64,000 bases of DNA from positions 22,864,730 to 22,928,729 of the forward strand of contig OZ007572.1 of the NCBI GenBank assembly GCA_963931925.1. The letters are read 5' to 3'. The first letter of the stretch is position 1. Every line of letters begins with the position of its first letter. The notes below the pieces were generated by a model, which worked only from the letters and a program-made list of their open reading frames with translations, had not been told where the DNA came from and ran no database searches. Of the stretch, positions 60,401-64,000 are shown piece by piece. A program made the position numbers and the translations under genes. The stretch comes from Onchidella celtica. Its lineage: Eukaryota > Mollusca > Gastropoda > Systellommatophora > Onchidiidae.

Positions 60401-60799
60401 CAAAAATCTGAAAATCGATAAACAGGACTTTTCCCCATGGAGTTGTCTAGCATTTCCAAAGAAAACAAAAATGGCAAAACAAGCTCAAAATCAAAACAAA
60501 TCATCTACTTCCTTTTCTTTCATAAAATTATTTATTTTGGATGACAATTTTGCCAGCCACTGCAGTTTTGTTTTAATCTTGATTCTAATGTTAGCAAACA
60601 TTAAAAAGTATGTTTTTCAAACACAACATCTATTGTGCTGAACAGCACATGATGAAACGGTCTCAGCATATTCACGCATGGAAGTGACACTATTACTGAA
60701 ATAATGATTTTATCAGAAAGGGAATGAAGATCAACTCACCTGAGCTTCATATGCTCTTAAATGCTGGGCAAGGGATTGAGTGGCTGCACATAAGTCATT
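18181..60799 (-). CDS. APPL1: APPL1 orthologue (BAR-PH-PTB endosomal adaptor), 20 exons, 5' end missing
   Basis: Twenty exons with consensus splice sites sum to 2064 nt, 687 aa plus stop; human APPL1 is about 709 aa, so roughly the first 50 residues are absent. In order: BAR coiled-coil domain (residues 1 to about 215 of this fragment), PH domain (about 230-325, starting NLTQKAGYL, with the hallmark WDRMYFFTQGGNLMSQ), a Ser/Pro linker with DTPIQFDLISP, PTB domain (about 440-578, with RFLGSMEVK and MAARAIHNIFKMTES), and a tail ending SESEA. APPL proteins bind Rab5 through BAR-PH on early endosomes and link receptors to signalling through PTB; the SEA end of APPL1 binds the PDZ protein GIPC1. 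No frameshift or internal stop is seen. Introns carry a LINE, many MITEs, a solo LTR and a gypsy relic. Confidence 0.95.
19176..19247 (-). CDS. APPL1: APPL1 penultimate exon (Ala/Pro/Lys-rich)
   Basis: 72 nt, phase 0 at both ends, acceptor TTATCGTAG, donor ACT|GTAAGT. Encodes 24 residues: EKRKGG, then Ala/Thr/Pro-rich low complexity, then KAKAPANET. It replaces the charged coiled coil that follows the PTB in vertebrates. Being a multiple of three, it could be skipped without loss of frame. Confidence 0.85.
20556..21067. repeat. Direct repeats flanking a 0.5 kb block
   Basis: A roughly 38-40 bp sequence containing GCTGTTGTTAC and GTGTTTTACAAAGAGCTATA occurs at about 20556-20593 and 21028-21067 in the same orientation. 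GGCCATCTTTAGTGTA also occurs twice (20609 and 20955). Could be an old element with direct repeats; type unknown. Confidence 0.6.
21157..22112 (+). mobile_element. TTAA MITE family 1, copy B (long form)
   Basis: TTAACTCTTTGTGTGCCA at the left and the complement TGGCACACAAAGAGTTAA at the right, both perfect. At 956 bp it is four times longer than copies A and C, with extra interior sequence that includes a tandem duplication (units at about 21223 and 21308, each with ATCACCATAAAGTATGAA). No transposase frame. Probably closer to the parent element. Confidence 0.9.
21223..21391. repeat. Tandem duplication inside MITE copy B
   Basis: Two copies of an 80-85 bp unit containing CATTTTTTCAGTT, ATCACCATAAAGTATGAA and CATCTTTAATT. 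Confidence 0.8.
23146..23264. mobile_element. TTAA MITE family 3, copy 1
   Basis: TTAACTCTTTCACTGC at the left; the right end is the complement of TTAAACCCTTTACTGC. 119 bp. A relative lies at 57943-58095. Both share a GTGGACAT core. Confidence 0.75.
24230..24462 (+). mobile_element. TTAA MITE family 1, copy C
   Basis: TTAACTCTTTGTGTGCCA at the left and TGGCACACAAAGAGTTGA at the right (terminal TTAA mutated to TTGA). 233 bp, same orientation as copy B. Confidence 0.88.
24717..24950. mobile_element. Inverted-repeat element with 60-bp arms
   Basis: 24717-24779 and 24888-24950 are imperfect reverse complements (CTGCC, CCAAAGGAAAAA, CTTTTCTACTTT, TTGTCT shared in order). A related arm lies at about 29662-29735, so this is a dispersed family. 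Confidence 0.7.
26637..26687 (-). CDS. APPL1: APPL1 exon, end of PTB domain
   Basis: 51 nt, phase 0/0, acceptor GTCTCTTCAG, donor ATG|GTAAGT. Encodes ICQAISTATKIAFQALM, the C-terminal helix of the PTB domain (compare ICDSVGLAKQIALHAEL in human APPL1). Confidence 0.93.
26902..27114. mobile_element. TTAA MITE, family 4
   Basis: TTAACCCTATAGTACATTCG at the left; the right end is the complement of TTAACCCTATTTTACACTCG. 213 bp. Its right TTAA (27111-27114) is also the left TTAA of the next element. It contains a partial copy of the CTGAACAGTGA dispersed repeat. Confidence 0.85.
27111..27390. mobile_element. TTAA MITE, family 5
   Basis: TTAACCCCTTGCCTGC at the left; right end the complement of TTAACCCTTTCCCTGC. 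280 bp, abutting the element to its left. Confidence 0.85.
27599..27734 (-). CDS. APPL1: APPL1 exon, PTB domain
   Basis: 136 nt. Encodes LFGFITRSRPP, a Ser/Pro/Thr-rich loop longer than in vertebrates, then FACHVFESNTTAED (compare RLFGFVLRTS and CYIFESNNEGE). Acceptor ACTTTCAG, donor GAT|GTAAGT. Confidence 0.94.
28319..28405 (-). CDS. APPL1: APPL1 exon, PTB domain
   Basis: 87 nt, acceptor ATCCACAG, donor CAG|GTAAAT. Encodes LIDPSNNVVRVEFALQDISF then WSAHPDNNR, matching the LIDPxTQVTRLTFPL strand region. Confidence 0.94.
29297..29405 (-). CDS. APPL1: APPL1 exon, PTB domain
   Basis: 109 nt, acceptor CCATTATCAG, donor GAG|GTGAGT. Encodes QIMAARAIHNIFKMTES, nearly identical to the vertebrate ILAARAIHNIFRMTES block. 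Confidence 0.95.
29662..29735 (+). repeat. Arm-like copy of the 24717 element
   Basis: Shares CCAAAGGAAAAA, ACTGACAGCAT and TTTTTCTACTTTATTGTCT with the left arm of the 24717-24950 element. No second arm seen next to it. Confidence 0.6.
30384..30505 (-). CDS. APPL1: APPL1 exon, linker and start of PTB
   Basis: 122 nt, acceptor CTGTTTCAG, donor GAG|GTGGGG. Encodes RLNPFDQSS (NPF motif; human has TNPFGES), then SESYTTRFLGSMEVKGDRG opening the PTB domain. Confidence 0.94.
31406..31791. mobile_element. TTAA MITE, family 6
   Basis: Left end TTAACCTTCATCATACATCG; right end the complement of TTAACCTTTGCTATACATCG. 386 bp, in an APPL1 intron. A 96-residue open frame inside it on the - strand shows no domain and is not annotated. 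Confidence 0.8.
32590..32727 (-). CDS. APPL1: APPL1 exon, Ser-rich linker with DTPIQFD motif
   Basis: 138 nt, acceptor CTCTTGACAG, donor AA|GTTAGT (chosen because it alone gives the phase needed by the next exon). Encodes STRGSVSSISSS and LDTPIQFDLISPGEE, matching PDTPIQFDIISP of vertebrate APPL1. Confidence 0.93.
33195..33345 (-). repeat. Dispersed repeat, inverted copy
   Basis: Reverse complement matches 8015-8145 in order: CAGCAATT, AAAATAAGTGAC, CTGAACAGTGAA, CTCAGTATTTTC, GGCTTTGTAA. Confidence 0.6.
33889..34705 (+). mobile_element. Solo LTR with 5-bp target duplication
   Basis: Begins TGTCACGAG and ends GTTACA (TGT...ACA ends), flanked on both sides by CACTG (33884-33888 and 34706-34710). 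Copy 1 of the host element lacks this insertion at the matching site (near 717). 817 bp with no internal region, so a solo LTR left by recombination, or a related terminal-repeat element. Contains a triplicated ATTAAGATATT unit (34321-34370) and an AATAAA near 34606. Confidence 0.82.
34321..34370. repeat. Short tandem repeat in the solo LTR
   Basis: ATTAAGATATTAATGTGCT-like unit, about 18-19 bp, repeated nearly three times. Confidence 0.8.
36558..36622 (-). CDS. APPL1: APPL1 exon, Ser-rich linker
   Basis: 65 nt, acceptor CATTTTAG, donor GAC|GTAAGT. Encodes EPRQMSNSQSAENTSSVQSP, low-complexity linker between PH and PTB. Weak similarity on its own; kept for splice sites and phase. Confidence 0.85.
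36917..37259. mobile_element. TTAA MITE, family 7
   Basis: Left end TTAATTCTTTCTGTCCCA; right end the complement of TTAACTCTATCTGTCCCA. 343 bp between two APPL1 exons. Has a GC-rich subterminal palindrome (CAACGC ... GCGTTG). Confidence 0.85.
37340..37414 (-). CDS. APPL1: APPL1 exon, end of PH domain
   Basis: 75 nt, phase 0/0, acceptor ATCTTTTCAG, donor AAA|GTATGT. Starts WIATLNNIIRDGGYVRG, the C-terminal PH helix with its invariant Trp (human WICTINNISKQIYL), ending in a lysine run. Confidence 0.94.
37652..40501 (+). CDS. LINE ORF2: endonuclease (partial) - reverse transcriptase - zinc knuckle
   Basis: Uninterrupted frame of 949 codons plus stop; the first ATG-like start is a TTG at 37748, so any true start lay in the lost 5' part. 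Numbering from 37748: the C-terminal half of an APE-type endonuclease (GDFN 18-21, LDLIL about 87-91, DTDHAL with His115); reverse transcriptase motif 0-2 region (GKATGSDNIPAEVL), motif A FVDLTKAFD (487-495), motif B SGVKQGCVLAPTLF, and the catalytic FADD (608-611); a Trp-rich thumb with RWLGHLHRM; and a terminal CxxC...H...C knuckle (CNHCHR...HERSC). The intact frame suggests recent insertion. The domain order fits RTE/Jockey/I-type LINEs; I do not assign a clade. Confidence 0.92.
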   Translation, partial: LTYLRSGFTNIICVYAPTLTSSDETKDIFYEALQRTLHNIPLTEGLLILGDFNARVGADHSAWPKCIGHFGIGNINENGQRLLELCSVNSLCVTNTYFDLKRCQRTSWRHPRSGHWHQLDLILSRRKSLGCIKITRSLHSADCDTDHALVVSKIKISAKKIYRSKAPSIPKINVTAIRDESNRKSFEKLFAESMDNVTQCDSVDETWNTLSSKIHDCAIKSFGQHKVSNNDWVAQNSEILLPLIEQKKSAFNEYNKNCNQSTKTCLKNAKAKLQLEVRRCANKYWTDLCNSIQEANEKGDMKTAFSQMKVALGPIITKSAPLKSVNGEPITDKNEQLNRWVEHYSLLYSTEKNIPPDFEEHLQKLPIMAELDAEPSLVELSNAIGHLSAGKATGSDNIPAEVLKDLKGPLLPHLYNLLLQCWKEGVIPHDMRDAKIVTLYKNKGDKGDCNNYRGISLLSITGKAFARVIHCRLQQLAEKVLPETLCGFRSKRSTIDMIFALRQIQEKCKEHNRPLITCFVDLTKAFDTVSRSGLYAVLKSIGCPPTLLKLIASFHTDMRACVNFEGCTSNSFAVNSGVKQGCVLAPTLFGIYFAALLKNAFGQCSGGVLINTRVDGSIFNVARLKAKSRTEHIMLQELLFADDAAIVAHDETTLQALINSLAKACDKFMLKISVSKTVVLTQGLRNPNPIMLNGSPLEQVGKFCYLGSTISGSTDITTEINARIGKAATAFGKLSKRVWNNSKLTIKTKVLVYQTCVLSTLLYGSETWTTYSKHERSLNSFHLRCLRKILKIKWQDRISNIEVLSRANIPSTQALLGKKRLRWLGHLHRMENDRIPRQILYGELATGYRPRGRPHLRFKDTCKVTMKAFNIDPNEWENLANDRSRWRQKLRSGTLAIDFKAEETYLTKRQRRNENTRQSEPKRLTCNHCHRTLGSNIGRISHERSCQSK
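37652..40560 (+). mobile_element. 5'-truncated LINE (non-LTR retrotransposon)
   Basis: The open frame begins right after an in-frame TAG at 37649 and enters in the middle of the endonuclease domain (NIICVYAPT near 37682). The 5' part is missing, as expected from incomplete target-primed reverse transcription. After the stop a short 3' tail (about 60 bases) with a GTCT/AGAC hairpin ends in a TA-rich run near 40545-40565. It lies antisense in the APPL1 intron between the exons at 40624 and 37414 and makes up about 90% of that intron. Confidence 0.9.
40624..40666 (-). CDS. APPL1: APPL1 exon, PH domain
   Basis: 43 nt, acceptor GTTGTTTCAG, donor GAG|GTAAAA. Encodes VIVLQAENYRERDE (human SSILQAESKKDHEE). 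Its donor is only about 60 bases from the LINE 3' end. Confidence 0.93.
42098..42204 (-). CDS. APPL1: APPL1 exon, PH domain
   Basis: 107 nt, acceptor TTTCTTAG, donor AA|GTAAGT. Encodes FAGSLVMDLNEEGVVVESC and ADERRHTFQLVSP (human GGLAMDIDNCSV, EDRRYCFQITS). Confidence 0.94.
42296..42830. repeat. Degenerate minisatellite, about 138-bp unit
   Basis: AGCCTGAGAGTTTCAGTCTT and GGAATGAAGAG recur with about 138-bp spacing. The two central copies (from about 42404 and 42542) are nearly identical, including ATCATGTAATCCACTAACAG; flanking copies are diverged. Confidence 0.8.
43938..44140. mobile_element. Short inverted-repeat element
   Basis: Left arm has CTAGGTGCG then ATTTTGATTGGCCAACT; the right arm is its near-complement ending CACACCTAA. 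203 bp. Inside, a 34-bp unit with CAACTAGTTGGCTGGTGTAC is repeated twice. Confidence 0.75.
44160..44550. mobile_element. Inverted-repeat element, 391 bp
   Basis: Arms of about 50-55 bp: GTCGGCTGCTGGAACCTTG and AAACCAGAGAGTATAGATGT at the left, complement at the right ending AAGCGAC. No coding. A similar terminus (GTCAGCTGTTGGAACCTTG) occurs at 20517. Confidence 0.78.
45423..45449. repeat. 27-base C homopolymer
   Basis: Uninterrupted run of 27 C. Similar shorter runs at about 41949-41963 and 45853-45864. Confidence 0.85.
47076..47160 (-). CDS. APPL1: APPL1 exon, PH domain core
   Basis: 85 nt, acceptor GCCATTACAG, donor GAG|GTAAGT. Encodes KQVLLTTKWDRMYFFTQGGN followed by LMSQTKEE, matching human SSTWDRQFYFTQGGNLMSQ almost residue for residue. 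Confidence 0.96.
48285..48449 (-). CDS. APPL1: APPL1 exon, end of BAR and start of PH
   Basis: 165 nt, acceptor ACTTTTACAG, donor AGG|GTAAGC. Begins VHADLAKETQKTVELIDSIE, closing BAR helices, then PFIPPNTNLTQKAGYLYCRG opening the PH domain (human NRNLTRKAGYLNAR). Confidence 0.95.
49078..49256 (-). CDS. APPL1: APPL1 exon, BAR domain
   Basis: 179 nt, acceptor ATTTTTCAG, donor GAC|GTAAGA. Encodes ALHYYSSLNALQYKRK, FLLEPVMGYLHAQ and LEEFLGNIGSSVQT, all matching human APPL1 (MMHYFCALNTLQYKKK, LLEPLLGYMQAQ, LEEFLANIGTSVQN). Confidence 0.96.
49831..49940 (-). CDS. APPL1: APPL1 exon, BAR domain
   Basis: 110 nt, acceptor TTCATTTCAG, donor CAA|GTAAGA. Encodes HEQSLAKYMKQPMKKDDKSR and ends NRKKFHQ (human SRKKQHQ). 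Confidence 0.93.
50110..50280 (+). other. Coding-like island in an APPL1 intron
   Basis: After a possible acceptor (GTTTTAG, 50109) a frame runs on the + strand to TGA near 50272, with the feel of real protein (contains LEALRAMKWNQSSGQVKKSL and YLAGFGF). GC content is higher than in the flanks. No ATG-started frame and no family recognised. It may be a relic exon or element fragment. Confidence 0.3.
50509..50550 (-). CDS. APPL1: APPL1 exon, BAR domain
   Basis: 42 nt, acceptor TCTTTTCCAG, donor ACG|GTAAGT. Encodes ITSMHDMFKVATN (human ILTLKEVFQIASN). Confidence 0.93.
51014..51101 (-). CDS. APPL1: APPL1 exon, BAR domain
   Basis: 88 nt, acceptor TTGTTTACAG, donor AAG|GTCTGT (weak). Encodes ISSVHQVLAQQFSETMMYPL then TKFLQADIE (human LSSCHAVLSTQLADAMMFPI). 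Confidence 0.94.
51110..51345. repeat. Three-copy tandem repeat, about 83-bp period
   Basis: AATTATGT-AA-GT, ACATGGACAT-type and ACACTCAG blocks recur from about 51110, 51195 and 51275. The array abuts the acceptor of the APPL1 exon at 51014-51101 on the gene strand. Confidence 0.75.
51881..51952 (-). CDS. APPL1: APPL1 exon, BAR domain
   Basis: 72 nt, phase 0/0, acceptor CTTTTACAG, donor GAT|GTAAGT. Encodes KFPLEPEDSVLSSTLKQFST (human RFPLGGDDEVMSSTLQQFSK). Confidence 0.95.
55546..55880. repeat. Two-copy tandem repeat, about 181-bp period
   Basis: Both copies start TGGTGGTGCCTG and contain ATCAATGTT, TGAGCCCCTGATGCTGTCTC and ATCAGGC; CCTGATG/CATCAGG forms a small hairpin. Copies are clearly diverged. 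Confidence 0.72.
57234..57352. repeat. Short tandem array, about 31-bp unit, four copies
   Basis: TGTCAGAAATGTCACAATTT-like unit repeated about four times with small indels. Confidence 0.8.
57943..58095. mobile_element. TTAA MITE family 3, copy 2 (decayed)
   Basis: Left end TCAACTCCTTCACTGCAC (TTAA mutated to TCAA); right end complement of TTAAACCCTTTGCTGCCA. Shares CTTCACTGCAC and GTGGACAT with the copy at 23146-23264. Confidence 0.68.
58984..59101 (-). CDS. Orphan THAP-domain first exon
   Basis: From ATG at 59101 (context AACATGGCG) the - strand reads about 40 codons with HCVAINCTNAKHNKP, then LSYFRFPT. This is the N-terminal half of a THAP zinc finger (Cys-x4-Cys, then the FRFP block). 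A GT follows the FRFPT codons, about where many THAP genes have their first intron. I found no second half with the C-x2-H pair in the following 7 kb. It may be the start of a nested gene or a relic of a THAP-type transposase such as a P-like element. It lies inside an APPL1 intron on the same strand. Confidence 0.55.
60740..60799 (-). CDS. APPL1: APPL1 first visible exon, BAR domain
   Basis: 60 nt, phase 0/0, acceptor CTTTATTTCAG, donor CAG|GTGAGT. Encodes NDLCAATQSLAQHLRAYEAQ (human NELSAATHLTSKLLKEYEKQ). About 50 residues upstream in the human protein are not found in this window. Confidence 0.93.
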
Positions 60800-61099
60800 C
60801 TGAAATAAAGATGGCATGAATCACAAATTAGCCTGCATGAAATTATTTTGAAGTGACTTGCGGTGTTATATTTAATTTTTAATTTTGAAGCTTAATTAAA
60901 TATTGCCCAACTGTCAGAGAAGAGAAGCAGCAACAAACAATATATACCTGATGCAAGAGAAGCTGTGCAGCAAGAAAATTTACAGCCTAATGAGTGAAGG
61001 CGAGTGCTCAGAAGATTTGCAGTTCACATACCAATATGCAGAAATTGCATAAAAAACTGTTGGGTATGAGTTTATTCATGGTAACTAAGAACTGAGCTT
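60800..61099. other. APPL1 intron sequence left of the gypsy relic
   Basis: AT-rich, no gene seen. The left edge of the gypsy relic lies somewhere between about 60950 and 61140. Confidence 0.45.
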
Positions 61100-61139
61100 T
61101 ATGAAGTCACTAATCATGTCTCTAATGAAGCACAGGCCT

Positions 61140-61830
61140 TGCCAACAAAAGTATACCCATATAAACTTTTTGGGTCATACCATAACCCACGGGGTTCAGA
61201 CTCCAGACGATCGCAAGATATCCAGTATTTTGAAACTGCAACCCCCTAAAACTAAAAAGCAAGTCCGTAGCTTGTTGGGACTTTTGAATTATTACAGGAA
61301 ATTTATACCAAACTTCCTCTCTCTCAGCCCCGTTATCTGATCTAACGAGGAAGAATGTTCCAAATAGAGTCGTCTGGACGCCTCAGTGCGCTGATGCCCT
61401 TCAGACTATTCAGAATTTATTTTCTACTTTCCCCCTGCTTGTTTTACCCGATATACGCCAGACATTCGTCGTCCGAACGGATGCATCAGATAAAGGAATA
61501 GGCGCCGTGTTACTCCAACAGCGTGATGGTTTCTTGCGACCGTGCTTATATGCAAGCCGGAAATTACTTGATCAAGAGACGCGCTATGCGATTGTCGAAC
61601 AGGAGTGCCTCGCAATTGTTTACGCGGTAAATGCATTTTCTCGATACTTATTAATGTCCGAATTTATAATTGAAACGGATCATCGACCATTACTATTTCT
61701 TAAGTCGAACAGAGCCAAGAATGCTCGACTAACCAGATGGAGCCTTGCGCTCCAGGAATACAAATTTACTATTCGGGCTATACCTGGGGAGGATAATTTA
61801 CAAGCTGATGTATTGTCCCGTTTGATTTAG
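61140..61830 (+). pseudogene. Gypsy pol fragment: reverse transcriptase end and RNase H
   Basis: The first part carries INFLGHTI and SLLGLLNYYRKFIPNF, the reverse transcriptase connection region. A 1- or 2-base indel in a CT-rich run near 61315-61330 then breaks the frame, with a TGA at 61338. The second part carries the RNase H motifs TDASDKGIGAVLLQ, ECLAIVYA and ETDHRPLLFL, ends ADVLSRLI and stops at 61830. No integrase is seen after it. Confidence 0.88.
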
Positions 61831-62439
61831 TGTTCTAAAATAGTCTGTTGAACATTGAGGTTGAACATCTTTCACCTTTTTCGGAGACCGTGGATGGTTT
61901 CACATTATATTGTCCTACCAATTATGGACATTCTTTCTCAAAATTTCCATGTGATTCCTTTTTCCACTAGCGTCCATCCTGACCATGACCTGAGTTTCAG
62001 ACAACATTGACGCCTTTGTCTGCGGGTCAATGAGATGAGAAAATGGCAAACCGAGCGACCAGACCTACTGCTGCCAGGATACCAGTACTTTAATTAACTA
62101 TTGTTCGTTCATGTGCTATGAATGTATTAATTACGCTCAGTGAAGCGATGAGCTAGTTGCTCAATATTTCAGTCTTTACAGTATGTCTGTGTGAGAGAAG
62201 TTTATCACGTTACTTCTTAAGTGCTACAATAATTATATATTATCACAGAACGTCGCATATAAACATACATATGCTATTGTCCATCGATAATGCACGTTCT
62301 TAGAATTTTTTTTATTTTTTTTGACTTTCAGTAACGATATATTTTTTACTATATAGCCCTTTCCAAAGTACTATTACATAGCAACGTTAGTAGACAGTTA
62401 TGTCGTTCAAACCCTAAGTTTTCACTGGGGTGGGGGATG
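61831..62439 (+). other. Gypsy region between RNase H and LTR
   Basis: Mostly non-coding. A short frame near 61965-62095 (containing RVNEMRKWQTERPDLL) may be the decayed end of an element protein. Ends in the purine tract just before the LTR. Confidence 0.45.
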
Positions 62440-63671
62440 TGTCAAGAACAGATTTGATTCATAAATGTTTCCACTGAGTAAATTTTTGTGAGAGAGCAGT
62501 GAGTAATTTTTACAAACGTAATTATTGTGCGAGCCAGCATAACTTGGTCTCGCAAACAATTTGTTTTGAACAGTTTTTTTCCTAATAGATAGACAGAAGG
62601 TGTGGGGAAGGATAGACGGACAGCGTAGGTGTGCATGACTGAGCACTTTTTATATCTCGTGTTTTGAACTAGGTTTAGTAGAGAGGGAAGGGGTGAGTAG
62701 GAATTAAATGTTATTGAGACGTCTGTTGACGTACAGAAAATCCGTGATCCAGAGTAAAAGCTCGGGGTTTTGAACATGTTAAGAATTTATTGCTATAGAA
62801 TTACATTTTATTGTCTTGAGTGATTCGACCTTTGATGTCGACCCAAGGTCGTTGCGTAGGGCTGTTACTTAAAATAACTCGGTTCGGCAGCTGAGCTAGA
62901 GGTGGTTGCACCAATCAAATGTATGAATCTGGACGGAAGGTCGAGACATAGCTTTAGTATTTAAACCCGTGCAGAGCTTAGATAGGTGCCACAGTAGACA
63001 ATCCATTTACGAGGTGGACGGCGATAGTCCTCAGCCAGATGAGAGACATTTAAGACGCAGTTGAGCAGTCCATATTGTGAGGAGCCTGATTTAAAGCTCC
63101 AGAGCCTAAGCTACTTGGTTTGATATGAACCCACAGCGTTTACATCCAGCGCTCTCACTCCTAGTGAGGGCCTCATGGTGAGAGTCCGTACTAATTTGTA
63201 ATGATGAAAGTGAACCGTTCTACTTACTTTTGAAGACAGTTTCAGAGCTACCGCCAGACAACGCATGGTTGTACAAGCATTCTCCATGGCGTGTCTAGAG
63301 GAAATGTCCATATCATAACATGTCTCATTGAATTAATAGAATTTAAACTGTTATATCCGTCGCCACGTGCGCGGATTCTATTTGGCATATAACTCATATG
63401 ACCTGCAAGTAGTTAGAGTGAATAAGTTAGTCTTTATAGAAAGCTGTAGTTTCATTAGTTAGATTCAGTTGCCTTTGAATTGATATTTATATTTATAATT
63501 ATATTTGTTACATTAATTCCTGTAATTAAACTGCCCTAGTTCTGCTAAAAATCAAAGCAATTGATTTATTTAGTTTTTAGAGTGCAAGTATTTTTTTGTG
63601 TTCGTCGATTGTGGGAGCGGACCTCGAAAGAGTGTCAGTCGAATTCTCCCCATCTAACCCACATCGCGACA
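62440..63671 (+). repeat. Gypsy 3' LTR
   Basis: Starts TGTCAAGAAC right after the purine-rich tract and ends CGCGACA, giving TGTC...GACA ends, 1232 bp. A possible TATA-like promoter (TAGTATTTAAACCC) lies near 62955. The 3' boundary is inferred from the inverted TGTC/GACA; the missing 5' side prevents checking a target duplication. Confidence 0.7.
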
Positions 63672-64000
63672 ACCCCCATTTACCCTCTCCCCTATTTCCA
63701 GCATGCAAATATTTTTAAAACAATTAAATATGATCAAGGCAGGACTTGACCCATCCTTTAATGCAAAGCTGGCAAATTTTAGAAAGCTAGAATCATCCCT
63801 GGAAATGTGACCCTGATTAACAATTTTAAAACAGTAATCCCAACCCTACACCTAACCCTAAACCTTCAAACCTTCACTCTAAATAAAGCCAGCTTTACAT
63901 GTACTAGTACTGTCAGTCCTTCAGGACATCTAAGTGACAGGTCAAGCCTTACATGCAAACAATCTGATAAAACTTTATGCCCACTGTACAATGCTGTCTG
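63672..64000. other. Right-edge sequence without a recognised gene
   Basis: No reading frame or APPL1 exon seen. Probably still APPL1 intron, upstream of the first visible exon. Confidence 0.4.

Larger units (their letters stand above)
51953..60739 (-). other. Longest APPL1 intron (8.8 kb)
   Basis: AT-rich. Contains a two-copy tandem repeat (55546-55880), a short tandem array (57234-57352), a small MITE relic (57943-58095) and an orphan THAP exon (about 58984-59101). The remaining short open frames show no domain. Confidence 0.7.
61100..63671 (+). mobile_element. 5'-deleted Ty3/gypsy-type LTR retrotransposon
   Basis: Contains the end of a reverse transcriptase, an RNase H, about 600 bases without clear domains, a purine-rich tract (ACTGGGGTGGGGGATG) and one LTR. 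No 5' LTR, gag, protease or first half of the reverse transcriptase is present, so the element is truncated on the left. It is antisense to APPL1, within an intron. Confidence 0.82.

Noticed and set aside
63228-63294. Exon-like segment on the - strand (TTTCCTCTAG acceptor, GTAAGTAG donor, open frame) just upstream of the first visible APPL1 exon
   Set aside because: It lies inside the gypsy LTR and its translation does not resemble the missing APPL1 N-terminus, so the splice-like sites are taken as chance.

Overview
This is animal genomic DNA: AT-rich, with spliced genes, long introns, tRNA-derived SINE, LINE and LTR retroelements and many short inverted-repeat transposons. The two recognisable host genes are IQUB (cilia-associated) and APPL1 (endosomal adaptor). 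IQUB, the THAP exon and the style of the repeats suggest a ciliated marine invertebrate (deuterostome or lophotrochozoan). The species cannot be named from the sequence.

Host genes. The last three coding exons of an IQUB-like gene lie on the + strand (5401-8479), followed by a 3' UTR with poly(A) signals to about 9.37 kb. From 60799 down to 18181, on the - strand, runs an almost complete APPL1 orthologue (BAR-PH-PTB adaptor). I could place 20 coding exons with consensus splice sites and compatible phases, 2064 nt in all (687 aa plus stop). About the first 50 residues are missing and lie beyond the right edge or in an exon I could not see. The two genes are convergent; the 9 kb between their ends holds AT-rich sequence, a SINE and inverted-repeat elements.

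Mobile DNA explains most of the rest. (1) 497-5200 is a nest: a non-autonomous 1.1 kb element with TTAA target duplications and 13-bp inverted ends, split by a 3.6 kb element (1532-5134) flanked by ATAT and carrying a broken gene for an OTU-type cysteine protease with a Cys/His finger. (2) A second copy of the 1.1 kb element sits at 33669-35603. It lacks the OTU element, so it shows the empty site, but carries its own insertion, an 817-bp solo LTR with a perfect CACTG duplication. (3) At least nine further short TTAA-bounded or near-TTAA-bounded elements are scattered through the introns and intergenic DNA. Two of them share a single TTAA. (4) A 5'-truncated LINE with an intact reading frame of about 949 codons fills most of one APPL1 intron, antisense to the gene. 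(5) A broken Ty3/gypsy element with a 1.2 kb 3' LTR lies at the right end. (6) Foldback elements, tandem repeats and homopolymer C runs fill further intron space.

The strongest candidate for something undescribed is the OTU-bearing DNA element at 1532-5134. Its ends and 4-bp duplication are clear from comparison with the empty copy, but I cannot assign it to a transposon superfamily.
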